From positions 1-64,000 of the forward strand of contig JAUZQE010000017.1 in assembly GCA_030733815.1 (NCBI GenBank): 64,000 nt of DNA, written 5' to 3'. The DNA is from Yanghanlia caeni. GTDB taxonomy: Bacteria; Pseudomonadota; Gammaproteobacteria; Burkholderiales; Burkholderiaceae_B. A program made the position numbers and the translations under genes. Below the pieces are notes generated by a model that was not told where the DNA came from, ran no database searches, and saw only the letters and a program-made list of their open reading frames with translations. Of this stretch, positions 28,515-36,256 are shown piece after piece; position 1 is the first letter of the stretch, and every line of letters begins with the position of its first letter.

Positions 28515-29042
28515 TCAGCGTTTTTTCTTTTCAAGGTGCTTGCGCCGCGACCAGTCTCCGATCACGGGTTCCAGCAGCACATTACAGGCAAGCAAAACGT
28601 CTTCCCAGTCGTGCCAGTCGGTATCACCGGCAAAGGCAATGCACCCCTCGCCGAACGTTTCGTATGAGGCCAGTGCTGCGGCCACCATCTTGCGGTCGGC
28701 CGTATCGTGCACCACCTCGGCAAGGGGCTCGGGCAAGACGCCGTGGCCATCGGCATCGTACTGCACGTCAACGTCGTCGACCGCTGCCGTACTCCATTTG
28801 TGCATGACCACCTGGATTCCGAAATCGTTGAAGCCCAGTTTCTTCATGTACTCGTCGAAGATCTTGCCGGCGCGATCAAGCACCAGGCGCGTGTCGCTGT
28901 TCTGAAAGCGCACCAGCCAGTGCCACACCTCCTCGCGCAGGGCCGGGTCTTCGGGGGTGGCCTCAATGGCCGCCGGGTTGACCGGATCGCCCGCACTGGC
29001 GGCAATGAGCACATTCGTATCAACGACGTATCGTGCCCTCAT
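28515..29042 (-). CDS. PIN-domain ribonuclease
   Basis: A 175-residue PIN-fold protein. Acidic residues fit a metal-dependent ribonuclease site: Asp8 in VVDTNVLIAAS, Glu64 in IFDEYMKK, Asp116 in ADRKMVAAALA, and Asp140/Asp142 in FAGDTDWHDWE. It is longer than VapC toxins (about 130 residues) owing to an insert around 70-110. The start overlaps the stop of the AAA ATPase gene by 4 bases (ATGA), so translation is coupled. No VapB-like antitoxin is adjacent. RNA cleavage is expected from the fold; the target is unknown. Confidence 0.82.
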   Translation of the reverse strand: MRARYVVDTNVLIAASAGDPVNPAAIEATPEDPALREEVWHWLVRFQNSDTRLVLDRAGKIFDEYMKKLGFNDFGIQVVMHKWSTAAVDDVDVQYDADGHGVLPEPLAEVVHDTADRKMVAAALASYETFGEGCIAFAGDTDWHDWEDVLLACNVLLEPVIGDWSRRKHLEKKKR

Positions 29043-30325
29043 TCACCGCCCCGCTTGCGACGTTCGAACATCAGGCGCGCCTGCTCGCGGGTCTCGCCCA
29101 GCGCGTCGCCAAAGAAGCCGTCGGGCCAGTTGCCCACCCGGCCGAATTCATCGACGGCCAGCGCCCGCATGCGGGCGTTCCCGCCATCGTGCTCGACGAA
29201 GTACATGCGCGCATCGTCGGGGGCCACCTCGCCGCGCGCAATCAGCGTCTGCATGCGCCGGAACAGGTGTTCGGAATGCGTTTCCACGATGAATTGCACA
29301 CCGCGCTCACGGCTGACCTCCACGAAGAGTTCGGCAAGCACCGACTGCGCCAGCGGATGCAGATGGATTTCGGGCTCTTCCAGAATGATGGTGCTGCCCT
29401 GGGGCGCCGCGTAGGCCACCGCCAGCACGGGCAGCACCAGGGCGACGCCTATGCCCACGTCGCTCACGTTCGTCATGAGGCCGTCGCGGTGCACCACCAG
29501 CTCGTAGCGGCTCGCGCGGCCCAGCTGGCGCACCTCAAGGCGGTCGGCCACCTTCATGCGCTGCAGCCATTTCGATACGCCGTTCACCACCTGGCCCTGA
29601 TCGTTGCCCTTGAGCAGGGCGCTGGCCATCAGCACGTCGGCGGTGCGCGCACCGTCGCTGCCGATGTCGCCGGGTGCCGCCTTCTGCCACGCGTAGTCGC
29701 GTTGCGGGCGGCGCCGCAACGGCCCAAGGTAGCGAATCTGCTCAAGCTCGCGGCGGATCGCGAGGCTCAGGTCTTCGACCACGGGGCCATCGTGCCCCAG
29801 GCGTGAAACGGCGTGCGCCGAAAATGCGATGGAGCGTTCCGGCGCGTAGTGCGGGCCCCTGACGCCCGGCAGGGTCTTGCCATCGACGGCGATGGCGTAC
29901 GCACCCTTTTCGCGGCGTACGGCCCTGAACTGCCGATCATCCGTGCTCAAGCGCAGATCGTGTACCGCCACGCTGCGGGCTGCAGTCTGCCCATAGTGGC
30001 ATTCGAAACTCCCACGGCTGACACCCGTTGCGGCGGCGCGCTCGAAATCGAACGCGATCGAGAACTGACGCGGCGCGCCAGCCCCCTGCAGCAGCACGGT
30101 CTCGAAGCTGCCGAAGTCGAACAGCGCGGTGGCTTCGTCGCCGCTCAGGCTCAGGTGCACGCTGCGATCGGGTGCAAGAACCGTCTGCTTGAGCAGCAGA
30201 AGGCTCTGGATGAGCGAAGACTTGCCCGATGAGTTCGTACCCAGCAGCAGCGTGACCGGGCCGAGCGCGACGTCGCCCGTATCACGCCAGACCTTGAAGT
30301 TCGTGAGGCGCAGACGCGTGAACAT
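29039..30325 (-). CDS. AAA ATPase with DUF3696 (OLD/PtuA-like)
   Basis: A 428-residue SMC/ABC-like ATPase. Walker A GTNSSGKSS (29-37), a signature-like SDVGIGVALVLP (288-299), Walker B STIILEEPEIHLHP (311-324), and a switch motif ETHSEHL (348-354). The C-terminal DUF3696 signature is GRVGNWPDGFFGD (395-407). There is no TOPRIM domain, so it is not an OLD nuclease itself. Such ATPases act as sensors for separate nucleases, as in Septu. The start at 30325 gives the usual MFTRLRLTNFK; the ribosome-binding site is weak. The gene begins 20 bases behind the metC-like gene, which may supply the promoter. Confidence 0.88.
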   Translation of the reverse strand: MFTRLRLTNFKVWRDTGDVALGPVTLLLGTNSSGKSSLIQSLLLLKQTVLAPDRSVHLSLSGDEATALFDFGSFETVLLQGAGAPRQFSIAFDFERAAATGVSRGSFECHYGQTAARSVAVHDLRLSTDDRQFRAVRREKGAYAIAVDGKTLPGVRGPHYAPERSIAFSAHAVSRLGHDGPVVEDLSLAIRRELEQIRYLGPLRRRPQRDYAWQKAAPGDIGSDGARTADVLMASALLKGNDQGQVVNGVSKWLQRMKVADRLEVRQLGRASRYELVVHRDGLMTNVSDVGIGVALVLPVLAVAYAAPQGSTIILEEPEIHLHPLAQSVLAELFVEVSRERGVQFIVETHSEHLFRRMQTLIARGEVAPDDARMYFVEHDGGNARMRALAVDEFGRVGNWPDGFFGDALGETREQARLMFERRKRGGE

Positions 30326-30345
30326 GGTGTGCCCAGCCAGACCGG

Positions 30346-31539
30346 TCAGGATGCCGCTTGCAGCGCCTGGGCCAGATCCTCGATCAGATCGTCGGCCGAT
30401 TCCAGGCCCACGTGCAGGCGCACCACGGCGCAACCGTCGTCGGCCCAGTACCCATGCAGCTTCAGTGACGCGGGTTCGACCAGTTGCACCAGGCTTTCGA
30501 AGCCGCCCCAGGAATAACCGATGGCGAACAGCTTGAGGGCATTCACGAAACGACGCACCGCGGCGCCGTCGAGCTTGAGCGCCACGGCCAGCATGCCGTT
30601 AGAGCCGGTGCAGTCGCGTTTCCAGAGCGCGTGCCCCGGGTCGGCGGGCCATGCGGGGTGGTAGATGCGCTGCACCTCGGGGCGCGTGGCCAGGAACTCG
30701 CACACGGCCATGGCGTTACGCGCCGATTCGCGCATGCGTATGGGCAGCGTGCGCACCCCGCGCAGCGCCAGCCATGCGTCATCGGCACTGACCGACATGC
30801 CCAGGGCATAGTGGTTGTCGCCCAGGCGTCTGGCCAGATCCGCGTCGTTCACCACCACCGCCCCCAGCATCAGGTCGGAATGACCGCCCACATACTTGGT
30901 GCCGGCCACCACGCTCACGTCCGCCCCCAGCGCAAGCGGCTGATAGATATAGCCGGAGCCCCAGGTGTTGTCGACCACCATCACCATGTCGTGCTGCCTG
31001 GCATATTCGGCCAGAGCGGGCAGATCGAGCATTTCAAAAAGCAGCGAACCCGGAGACTCCACATACAGCATGCGGGTTTCGGGGCGTCGCTGCGCTTCGA
31101 ACGCTTCGACCGTACCGCGGCAGTAGCTGGCCTGCACACCGAAGCGGCTCAGCACCGTGGAATCGAGCGTGCGCACCGGCCCGTACGCGCAGTCTGCAAT
31201 CAGCACGTGGTCGCCGGCATTCAGCAACGCCATCATCGCCAGCGTTATCGCACCCAGGCCGGACGAGGCCAGAAACGCGCGCTGACCGCCTTCCAGCTGA
31301 CAGAAGACGTCTTCCAGCGCCGCATGCGTGTCCATGCCCATGCGGCCATACGTCACCCGCCGCTCGCCGCGCGCCCGCGCGGCATGGGCCGCGGCCAGGG
31401 CGTCGAGATCACGGAATCGTACGGTGCTGGTGCGGATGGCGGGCAACGCCACGGGGGCCGCACCGGTGAGGGGGTCGAACTGGGCGGTGCCAGTGTGCTG
31501 AAGCTGGGTGTCGAGATGTCGTGAACGGGATGCAGCCAT
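30346..31539 (-). CDS. metC: Cystathionine beta-lyase-type PLP enzyme
   Basis: A 397-residue Cys/Met-metabolism PLP enzyme. The PLP lysine is Lys215 in SVVAGTKYVGGHSDLM; cofactor contacts are in SSGLGAITLAMMAL, ESPGSLLFEM and VVDNTWGSGY. The C-terminus SWGGFESLVQLVEP is the pattern of cystathionine beta-lyases of the proteobacterial MetC kind. Start at 31539 with GAGG 6 bases upstream. It would cleave cystathionine to homocysteine, pyruvate and ammonia, or act as a cysteine desulfhydrase. It lies first in a minus-strand run with the AAA-PIN-ligase genes. Confidence 0.88.
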   Translation of the reverse strand: MAASRSRHLDTQLQHTGTAQFDPLTGAAPVALPAIRTSTVRFRDLDALAAAHAARARGERRVTYGRMGMDTHAALEDVFCQLEGGQRAFLASSGLGAITLAMMALLNAGDHVLIADCAYGPVRTLDSTVLSRFGVQASYCRGTVEAFEAQRRPETRMLYVESPGSLLFEMLDLPALAEYARQHDMVMVVDNTWGSGYIYQPLALGADVSVVAGTKYVGGHSDLMLGAVVVNDADLARRLGDNHYALGMSVSADDAWLALRGVRTLPIRMRESARNAMAVCEFLATRPEVQRIYHPAWPADPGHALWKRDCTGSNGMLAVALKLDGAAVRRFVNALKLFAIGYSWGGFESLVQLVEPASLKLHGYWADDGCAVVRLHVGLESADDLIEDLAQALQAAS

Positions 31540-31657
31540 GTCACCTCTGCCTTGGGCGTGAATGAACGGAATGCGCCGGCTCGTGGCCGACGCTGCAAGG
31601 TGAGAGCTTATCACCCGGCGGCTGCGTTATAGTGTTCCGCCTACGGAGTTCGCGCCC

Positions 31658-32284
31658 ATGCTCACACCCGAAATCGCCCTGTCCTTCTTTGGCATCGCCG
31701 TTCTGCTGGCGCTCTCGCCCGGCCCCGACAACCTGTTCGTGCTCACGCAATCAGTCCTCTGGGGTCGCACGGCGGGCCTCTGTGTGGTGCTGGGGCTGTG
31801 CACGGGTGTGCTGGGCCATACCGTGGCCGTATCGGTGGGGCTTGCTGCCGTGTTCGCCGCCTCGAGCGCCGCGTTCATGGCCGTGAAACTGGTCGGTGCC
31901 GCCTATCTGCTCTATTTGGCCTGGGGCGCCTTGCGCGCCGGCAACGCGTCGCTGCAGGGTGAACGGGCACCGCGCCAGACGGGCGGGCAGCTGTACCGCC
32001 GCGGCGTCTTCATGAGCCTGACCAACCCCAAGGTCACTGTCTTCTTCCTCGCCTTCCTGCCGCAATTCGCCTCACCGGCACGCGGCTCGATCGGCCTGCA
32101 GATGTTCATGCTCGGCGTGCTGTTCATGCTGGCCGCACTGCTGGTGTTCAGCGCCATTGCCGTGTTTTCGGGCGCGGTGGGTGAACGCCTGCAACGCTCA
32201 CCCGCCGCACAGGTATGGCTCAACCGCCTGGCTGGCATCGTATTCATAGGGCTGGCGCTCAAGCTGCTGGATTCCCAACGCTAA
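31658..32284 (+). CDS. LysE/RhtB-family amino-acid exporter
   Basis: A 208-residue six-helix exporter: the signature FFGIAVLLALSPGPDNLFVL, then GLCVVLGLCTGVLGHTVAVS and SLTNPKVTVFFLAFLPQF. It is a second, clearly different paralogue of the exporter at 11.8 kb. Divergent from the metC-like gene, with about 118 bases between starts, so joint control with sulphur amino-acid metabolism is possible. The substrate is not deducible. Confidence 0.88.
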   Translation: MLTPEIALSFFGIAVLLALSPGPDNLFVLTQSVLWGRTAGLCVVLGLCTGVLGHTVAVSVGLAAVFAASSAAFMAVKLVGAAYLLYLAWGALRAGNASLQGERAPRQTGGQLYRRGVFMSLTNPKVTVFFLAFLPQFASPARGSIGLQMFMLGVLFMLAALLVFSAIAVFSGAVGERLQRSPAAQVWLNRLAGIVFIGLALKLLDSQR

Positions 32285-32348
32285 GGTTGCGCTGAACCCT
32301 CCACCCCGGCGCCTGCATCCCCAGGCCCGGCCGAAGCTGGCCGCAGGC

Positions 32349-33413
32349 TTACACCGTCTGGAAGCGGTAGATGCCGTCGTCGCCCTGGCTGCGCCTGAGT
32401 TTTCCATCGAAATACAGGGCGTGCAGGTGCGCAAGGGCCTCGCCCATGGCGAACGTGAGCTGATGCAGGTCGAGCTGGCGCCGGAACAATACCGGTACGA
32501 TCTCGGCCGCAGACTTGGGCGTGGCGCAGGCTTCGACAACCTCTGCCAGGCGCTCGGCGTGATGCTCGTGCTGCTGGCGGATACGCTCGTGCAGGCCACG
32601 GAACGGCTTGCCGTGCGAAGGCAGAACCAGCGTGTCTTGCGGCAGATCGGCGTACCGGTCGAGCGATTTCAGGTACAGCGGCAGCGGATCGGCCTCGGGC
32701 TCGAAGTTGAACACGCTCACGTTCGTGGAAATTCTGGGCAACACCATGTCGCCGGAGATGAGCACCCGCAGCGCGTCGCAAGACAGGGAAACATGCTCGG
32801 GCGCGTGCCCGTAACCCACGATCACCTGCCACGGCCGGCCGCCAATCGTGAGCGTGTCGCCGTGCATGAGCCGGCGGAAGCTGGCGGGCACCGGCCCCAC
32901 CAGATTCGGGTAATAGCTGGCGCGCTGGCGGATCTGGTCGAGCGCTTCCGGGTCTTGCAGGCCATGGGCGGCAAAGTGCCTGACGGCAGGTTCGCCGGTG
33001 GCTCCGCCCGCATCGGCGGGATCCGGCTGCGACCAGTGGCGCGCCACGAAGTAATCGGTCATCGACATCCACAGCGGGGCGTCCCAGCGCTCACAGATCC
33101 AGCCGGCCAGCCCCACGTGGTCGGGGTGCATGTGTGTGACGATCACCCGCAGCACCGGCAGGCCTTCCAGCGCCTCGGCGAAGATGCGTTCCCACAGGGC
33201 CTGCACCTCGGGGCGGGACACGCCGCAATCAACGATCGTCCAGCCCTCACGACCATCGATCTCGTCTCGCAGCAGCCACAGATTGATGTGGTCGAGCGCA
33301 AACGGCAGAGGCATGCGGATCCAGCGCACACCGTCAGCCAGCTCCAGTGCCGCGCCGGGCTGTGCCAGCGTGTCGCCAAGAGGATATTCAAGCCTTTTCT
33401 CGTTGGGATTCAT
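32349..33413 (-). CDS. Metallo-beta-lactamase-fold hydrolase
   Basis: A 354-residue MBL-fold enzyme. The metal site is plain: THMHPDHVGLAGW, then VGYGHAPEHVSLSCD, ISGDMVLPRI and LPSHGKPF. A C-terminal winged-helix-like region (AEIVPVLFRRQLDLHQLTFA, MGEALAHLHALY) is of the type found in LACTB2/glyoxalase-II-like thioester or lactone hydrolases. It diverges from liuR over the LiuR palindrome, so it is probably part of that regulon; a CoA-thioester hydrolase role in leucine/isovalerate breakdown would fit but is inference. Confidence 0.85.
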   Translation of the reverse strand: MNPNEKRLEYPLGDTLAQPGAALELADGVRWIRMPLPFALDHINLWLLRDEIDGREGWTIVDCGVSRPEVQALWERIFAEALEGLPVLRVIVTHMHPDHVGLAGWICERWDAPLWMSMTDYFVARHWSQPDPADAGGATGEPAVRHFAAHGLQDPEALDQIRQRASYYPNLVGPVPASFRRLMHGDTLTIGGRPWQVIVGYGHAPEHVSLSCDALRVLISGDMVLPRISTNVSVFNFEPEADPLPLYLKSLDRYADLPQDTLVLPSHGKPFRGLHERIRQQHEHHAERLAEVVEACATPKSAAEIVPVLFRRQLDLHQLTFAMGEALAHLHALYFDGKLRRSQGDDGIYRFQTV

Positions 33414-33469
33414 TTACTTCTCCGTTGCTACGGGCGCCGTTTGCGCGCGCCCTTCGTTATGGCATCATG

Positions 33470-33483
33470 TTACGTTAACGTAA
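33470..33483. promoter_or_regulatory. LiuR operator 1 (liuR / MBL divergent region)
   Basis: A perfect 14-base palindrome TTACGTTAACGTAA sits 15 bases before liuR and about 57 before the divergent hydrolase gene. The same core (TTTACGTAAACGT) recurs in front of liuA. It matches the kind of site recorded for the MerR-type regulator LiuR in proteobacteria, so autoregulation plus control of the hydrolase is likely. Confidence 0.75.
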
Positions 33484-33498
33484 ACTGCAAGTAAAAAC

Positions 33499-33882
33499 AT
33501 GAGCCAGACCACCTGGACGATCTCCGAACTCGCGAAAGAGTTCGGCATCACGCCGCGAACCATACGCTTCTACGAGGATCAGGGCATCGTGAGCCCCACC
33601 CGCGAGGGGCGCAACCGCGTGTACCACCCGCGCGACCGTACGCGTCTCAAGCTGGCCCTGCGCGGCAAGCGCATGGGTTTCCAGCTTTCCGAGATCCTCG
33701 ATCTCATCAACATGTACGACGCCGCACCCGACAATACCGCCGCGCAATTGCAGCACTATGTCGACGTGCTGGAAAAGCACCGGGGCACGCTGCTGCAGCA
33801 ACGCGCCGACCTGGAACAGACGCTGCGCGAGATCGAAGGCCAGCTCGAACACTGCCGCGCCCTGCTCGCTCAGCAACGCTGA
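33499..33882 (+). CDS. liuR: MerR-family regulator of leucine/isovalerate use
   Basis: A 127-residue MerR-type activator/repressor. The winged helix is TWTISELAKEFGITPRTIRF then YEDQGIVSPTREGRNRVYHP; a dimerisation coiled coil (about 80-120) ends ALLAQQR. No metal-binding cysteines are present, consistent with an acyl-CoA-sensing member. The gene lies beside the isovaleryl-CoA dehydrogenase operon and matching palindromes lie before both, so the LiuR assignment is strong. Confidence 0.88.
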   Translation: MSQTTWTISELAKEFGITPRTIRFYEDQGIVSPTREGRNRVYHPRDRTRLKLALRGKRMGFQLSEILDLINMYDAAPDNTAAQLQHYVDVLEKHRGTLLQQRADLEQTLREIEGQLEHCRALLAQQR

Positions 33883-33979
33883 GGCCGCGCCTGCCTCTTT
33901 TTACCGGTACGGGCCAAACCGGCCGCGAAAGGCGTACCATAACTGCAAACACGGCAGAACAGTTACAAGGAGACGAACG

Positions 33980-34942
33980 ATGCGCACCCGCCTCATCGAA
34001 ATTGCACTCGCCGCCGCCTCCCTGCTGATCCCGGCCTTCGCGGCCGCGGCCTACCCCGAAAAACCAGTCACTATCATCGTGCCCTACCAGGCCGGCCAGG
34101 GCACCGACATCGCCACGCGTTACTTTGCCGACCACCTGGGCAAGGCGCTCGGTCAGCCCTTCGTGGTCGAGAACATTGCCGGCGCTGGCGGCATGGTGGG
34201 CACGCAGGCCGCGGCGCGCGCACCCGCCGACGGCTACACGCTCGTCATGGGCACCAACGCCACGCACGTGCTCAACGAATTTCTGTACACCTCGGCCGGT
34301 TTCGACCCGCGTAATGATTTCGAACCGGTGATTCTTGCGGGCACGCTGCCCATGGTGCTGGTCACGCATCCTGATGCGCCGCACACTTCGATGCAGGACA
34401 TCATCGCGGCTGCGGCCCAGGGGGCATCGGCCACCGACATCGCGGCGCCCAGCACTACGGCCCGGCTGGTGTTCGAACTGCTGCGGGAACAGAGCGGCGC
34501 GCCCCTGCTCATGATCCCCTACAAGGGGTCTGCCGCGGCCATCAACGGCGTGGCGGCCGGCAAGGTCAGCCTTTCCATCGACACCATCACTGCCACCCGG
34601 CCGCATATCGAAACTGGCACATTACGACCCATCGCCGTCACCAGCCGTACCCGCACGCCGTTGCTGCCCGGCGTGCCCTCGGTTGCAGAGCAGGGGCTCG
34701 CAGAGTTCGAGGTCATCGCCTGGAACGCGCTGTACGCGCCAAAAGGCTCGCCTCCCAACGTCATCACCACCCTGAACCAAACGTTGCAGAACATGCTCGC
34801 CCGGCCCGAGACGCGCGCCGCGCTGCACGCCATGGGCTATGAGCCCAGTGGCGGCAGCCCGGCCGATCTGGCACTGTTTGCCGAGGCCCAGCGCCAGAAA
34901 TGGGCACCGCTCATCGAAAGAGGCGGCCTGCGGAACAAGTAG
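33980..34942 (+). CDS. Bug-family (TctC) periplasmic substrate-binding protein
   Basis: A 320-residue tripartite tricarboxylate transporter receptor. Signal peptide (LIEIALAAASLLIPAFAAAA), then YPEKPVTIIVPYQAGQGTDI, ENIAGAGGMVGTQAAARAPA and YKGSAAAINGVAAGKVSLSI. RBS AAGGAGAC before ATG 33980. No TctA/TctB membrane genes are nearby, as is usual for the amplified Bug receptors of Bordetella relatives. Its place between liuR and liuA suggests binding of a branched-chain acid or keto acid, which is inference. Confidence 0.92.
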   Translation: MRTRLIEIALAAASLLIPAFAAAAYPEKPVTIIVPYQAGQGTDIATRYFADHLGKALGQPFVVENIAGAGGMVGTQAAARAPADGYTLVMGTNATHVLNEFLYTSAGFDPRNDFEPVILAGTLPMVLVTHPDAPHTSMQDIIAAAAQGASATDIAAPSTTARLVFELLREQSGAPLLMIPYKGSAAAINGVAAGKVSLSIDTITATRPHIETGTLRPIAVTSRTRTPLLPGVPSVAEQGLAEFEVIAWNALYAPKGSPPNVITTLNQTLQNMLARPETRAALHAMGYEPSGGSPADLALFAEAQRQKWAPLIERGGLRNK

Positions 34943-35008
34943 TTAAATAGGCGCAGGCGGCGTGGCGACACCCCCTGCCACAACAGCGGGGCGGCATGTA
35001 TTGCATTG

Positions 35009-35024
35009 ACGTTTACGTAAACGT
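35009..35024. promoter_or_regulatory. LiuR operator 2 and liuA promoter
   Basis: A perfect 16-base palindrome ACGTTTACGTAAACGT. A candidate -35 TTGCAT (35001-35006) and -10 TAATAT (35024-35029), 17 bases apart, flank it, so the operator fills the spacer as is normal for MerR-type regulators. The liuA start lies 33 bases further on. Confidence 0.78.
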
Positions 35025-35061
35025 AATATATTGCACACCTCGCAAAACTGGAGACATCGAC

Positions 35062-36240
35062 ATGAACCTTCCCGGCCTCAATTTCGACCTCGGCGCCGAC
35101 GTCGACATGCTGCGCGATGCCGTGCGCGAATTCGCACAGGCAGAGATCGCTCCGCGCGCGGCCGAGATCGACGCCAGCGATCAGTTCCCCATGGATCTCT
35201 GGCGCAAATTCGGCGACCTGGGGGTTCTGGGCATCACGGTCGCGGAAGAATACGGTGGCACCAACATGGGGTACCTGGCCCACATGGTGGCCATGGAAGA
35301 AATCTCGCGCGCCAGCGCATCGGTCGCCCTTTCATACGGTGCCCATTCCAACCTGTGCGTCAACCAGATCCACCGCAACGGTACCGAAGAACAGAAGCGC
35401 CGCTACCTGCCGGGCCTGATCAGTGGCGAACAGGTCGGGGCGCTCGCGATGAGCGAGCCCGGAGCCGGTTCCGACGTCGTCAGCATGAAGCTGCGCGCCG
35501 AGAAAAAAGGCGACCGCTACATCCTTAACGGCAGCAAGATGTGGATCACGAACGGCCCCGACGCCGACACGCTAGTCGTCTACGCCAAGACCGACCCTCA
35601 GGCGCACCAGCGCGGCATCACCGCCTTCCTGGTCGAAAAGGGCTTCAAGGGCTTTTCGGTGGCGCAGAAACTCGACAAGCTGGGCATGCGCGGCAGCCAT
35701 ACCGGTGAGCTCGTATTTCAGGATTGCGAGGTGCCGGAAGAAAACGTGCTGGGCGAGGTGAACGGCGGCGTGAAGGTGCTGATGAGCGGCCTGGACTACG
35801 AGCGCGCGGTGCTGGCCGCCGGCCCGCTGGGCATCATGCAGGCCGTCATGGACATGGTCGTGCCCTATATCCACGACCGCAAGCAGTTCGGCCAGTCGAT
35901 CGGTGAATTTCAGCTGATCCAGGGCAAGGTGGCCGACATGTACACCAGCCTGCAGGCGAGCCGCGCATTCTGCTATGCGGTAGGCAAGAATCTCGACGCT
36001 CTGGGTGCCTCGCATGTACGTGAGGTGCGCAAGGATTGCGCCGCCGTCATTCTGTACTGCGCCGAAAACGCCACGCGCATGGCGGGCGACGGCATCCAGA
36101 TCCTGGGGGGCAACGGCTACATCAACGAATACCCCGCAGGCCGCCTGTGGCGCGACGCCAAGCTGTACGAAATCGGCGCCGGCACAAGCGAAATCCGGCG
36201 CATGCTGATCGGCCGCGAACTGTTCAACGAAACGCGCTGA
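35062..36240 (+). CDS. liuA: Isovaleryl-CoA dehydrogenase
   Basis: A 392-residue FAD-dependent acyl-CoA dehydrogenase that oxidises isovaleryl-CoA to 3-methylcrotonyl-CoA in leucine breakdown. Family signatures: [38 protein letters not shown], and [20 protein letters not shown]. The isovaleryl-type catalytic Glu lies in the helix [25 protein letters not shown] lies before ATG 35062. First gene of the LiuR-controlled operon. Confidence 0.94.
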   Translation: MNLPGLNFDLGADVDMLRDAVREFAQAEIAPRAAEIDASDQFPMDLWRKFGDLGVLGITVAEEYGGTNMGYLAHMVAMEEISRASASVALSYGAHSNLCVNQIHRNGTEEQKRRYLPGLISGEQVGALAMSEPGAGSDVVSMKLRAEKKGDRYILNGSKMWITNGPDADTLVVYAKTDPQAHQRGITAFLVEKGFKGFSVAQKLDKLGMRGSHTGELVFQDCEVPEENVLGEVNGGVKVLMSGLDYERAVLAAGPLGIMQAVMDMVVPYIHDRKQFGQSIGEFQLIQGKVADMYTSLQASRAFCYAVGKNLDALGASHVREVRKDCAAVILYCAENATRMAGDGIQILGGNGYINEYPAGRLWRDAKLYEIGAGTSEIRRMLIGRELFNETR

Positions 36241-36256
36241 CGCGGGCGGCGGTGCC

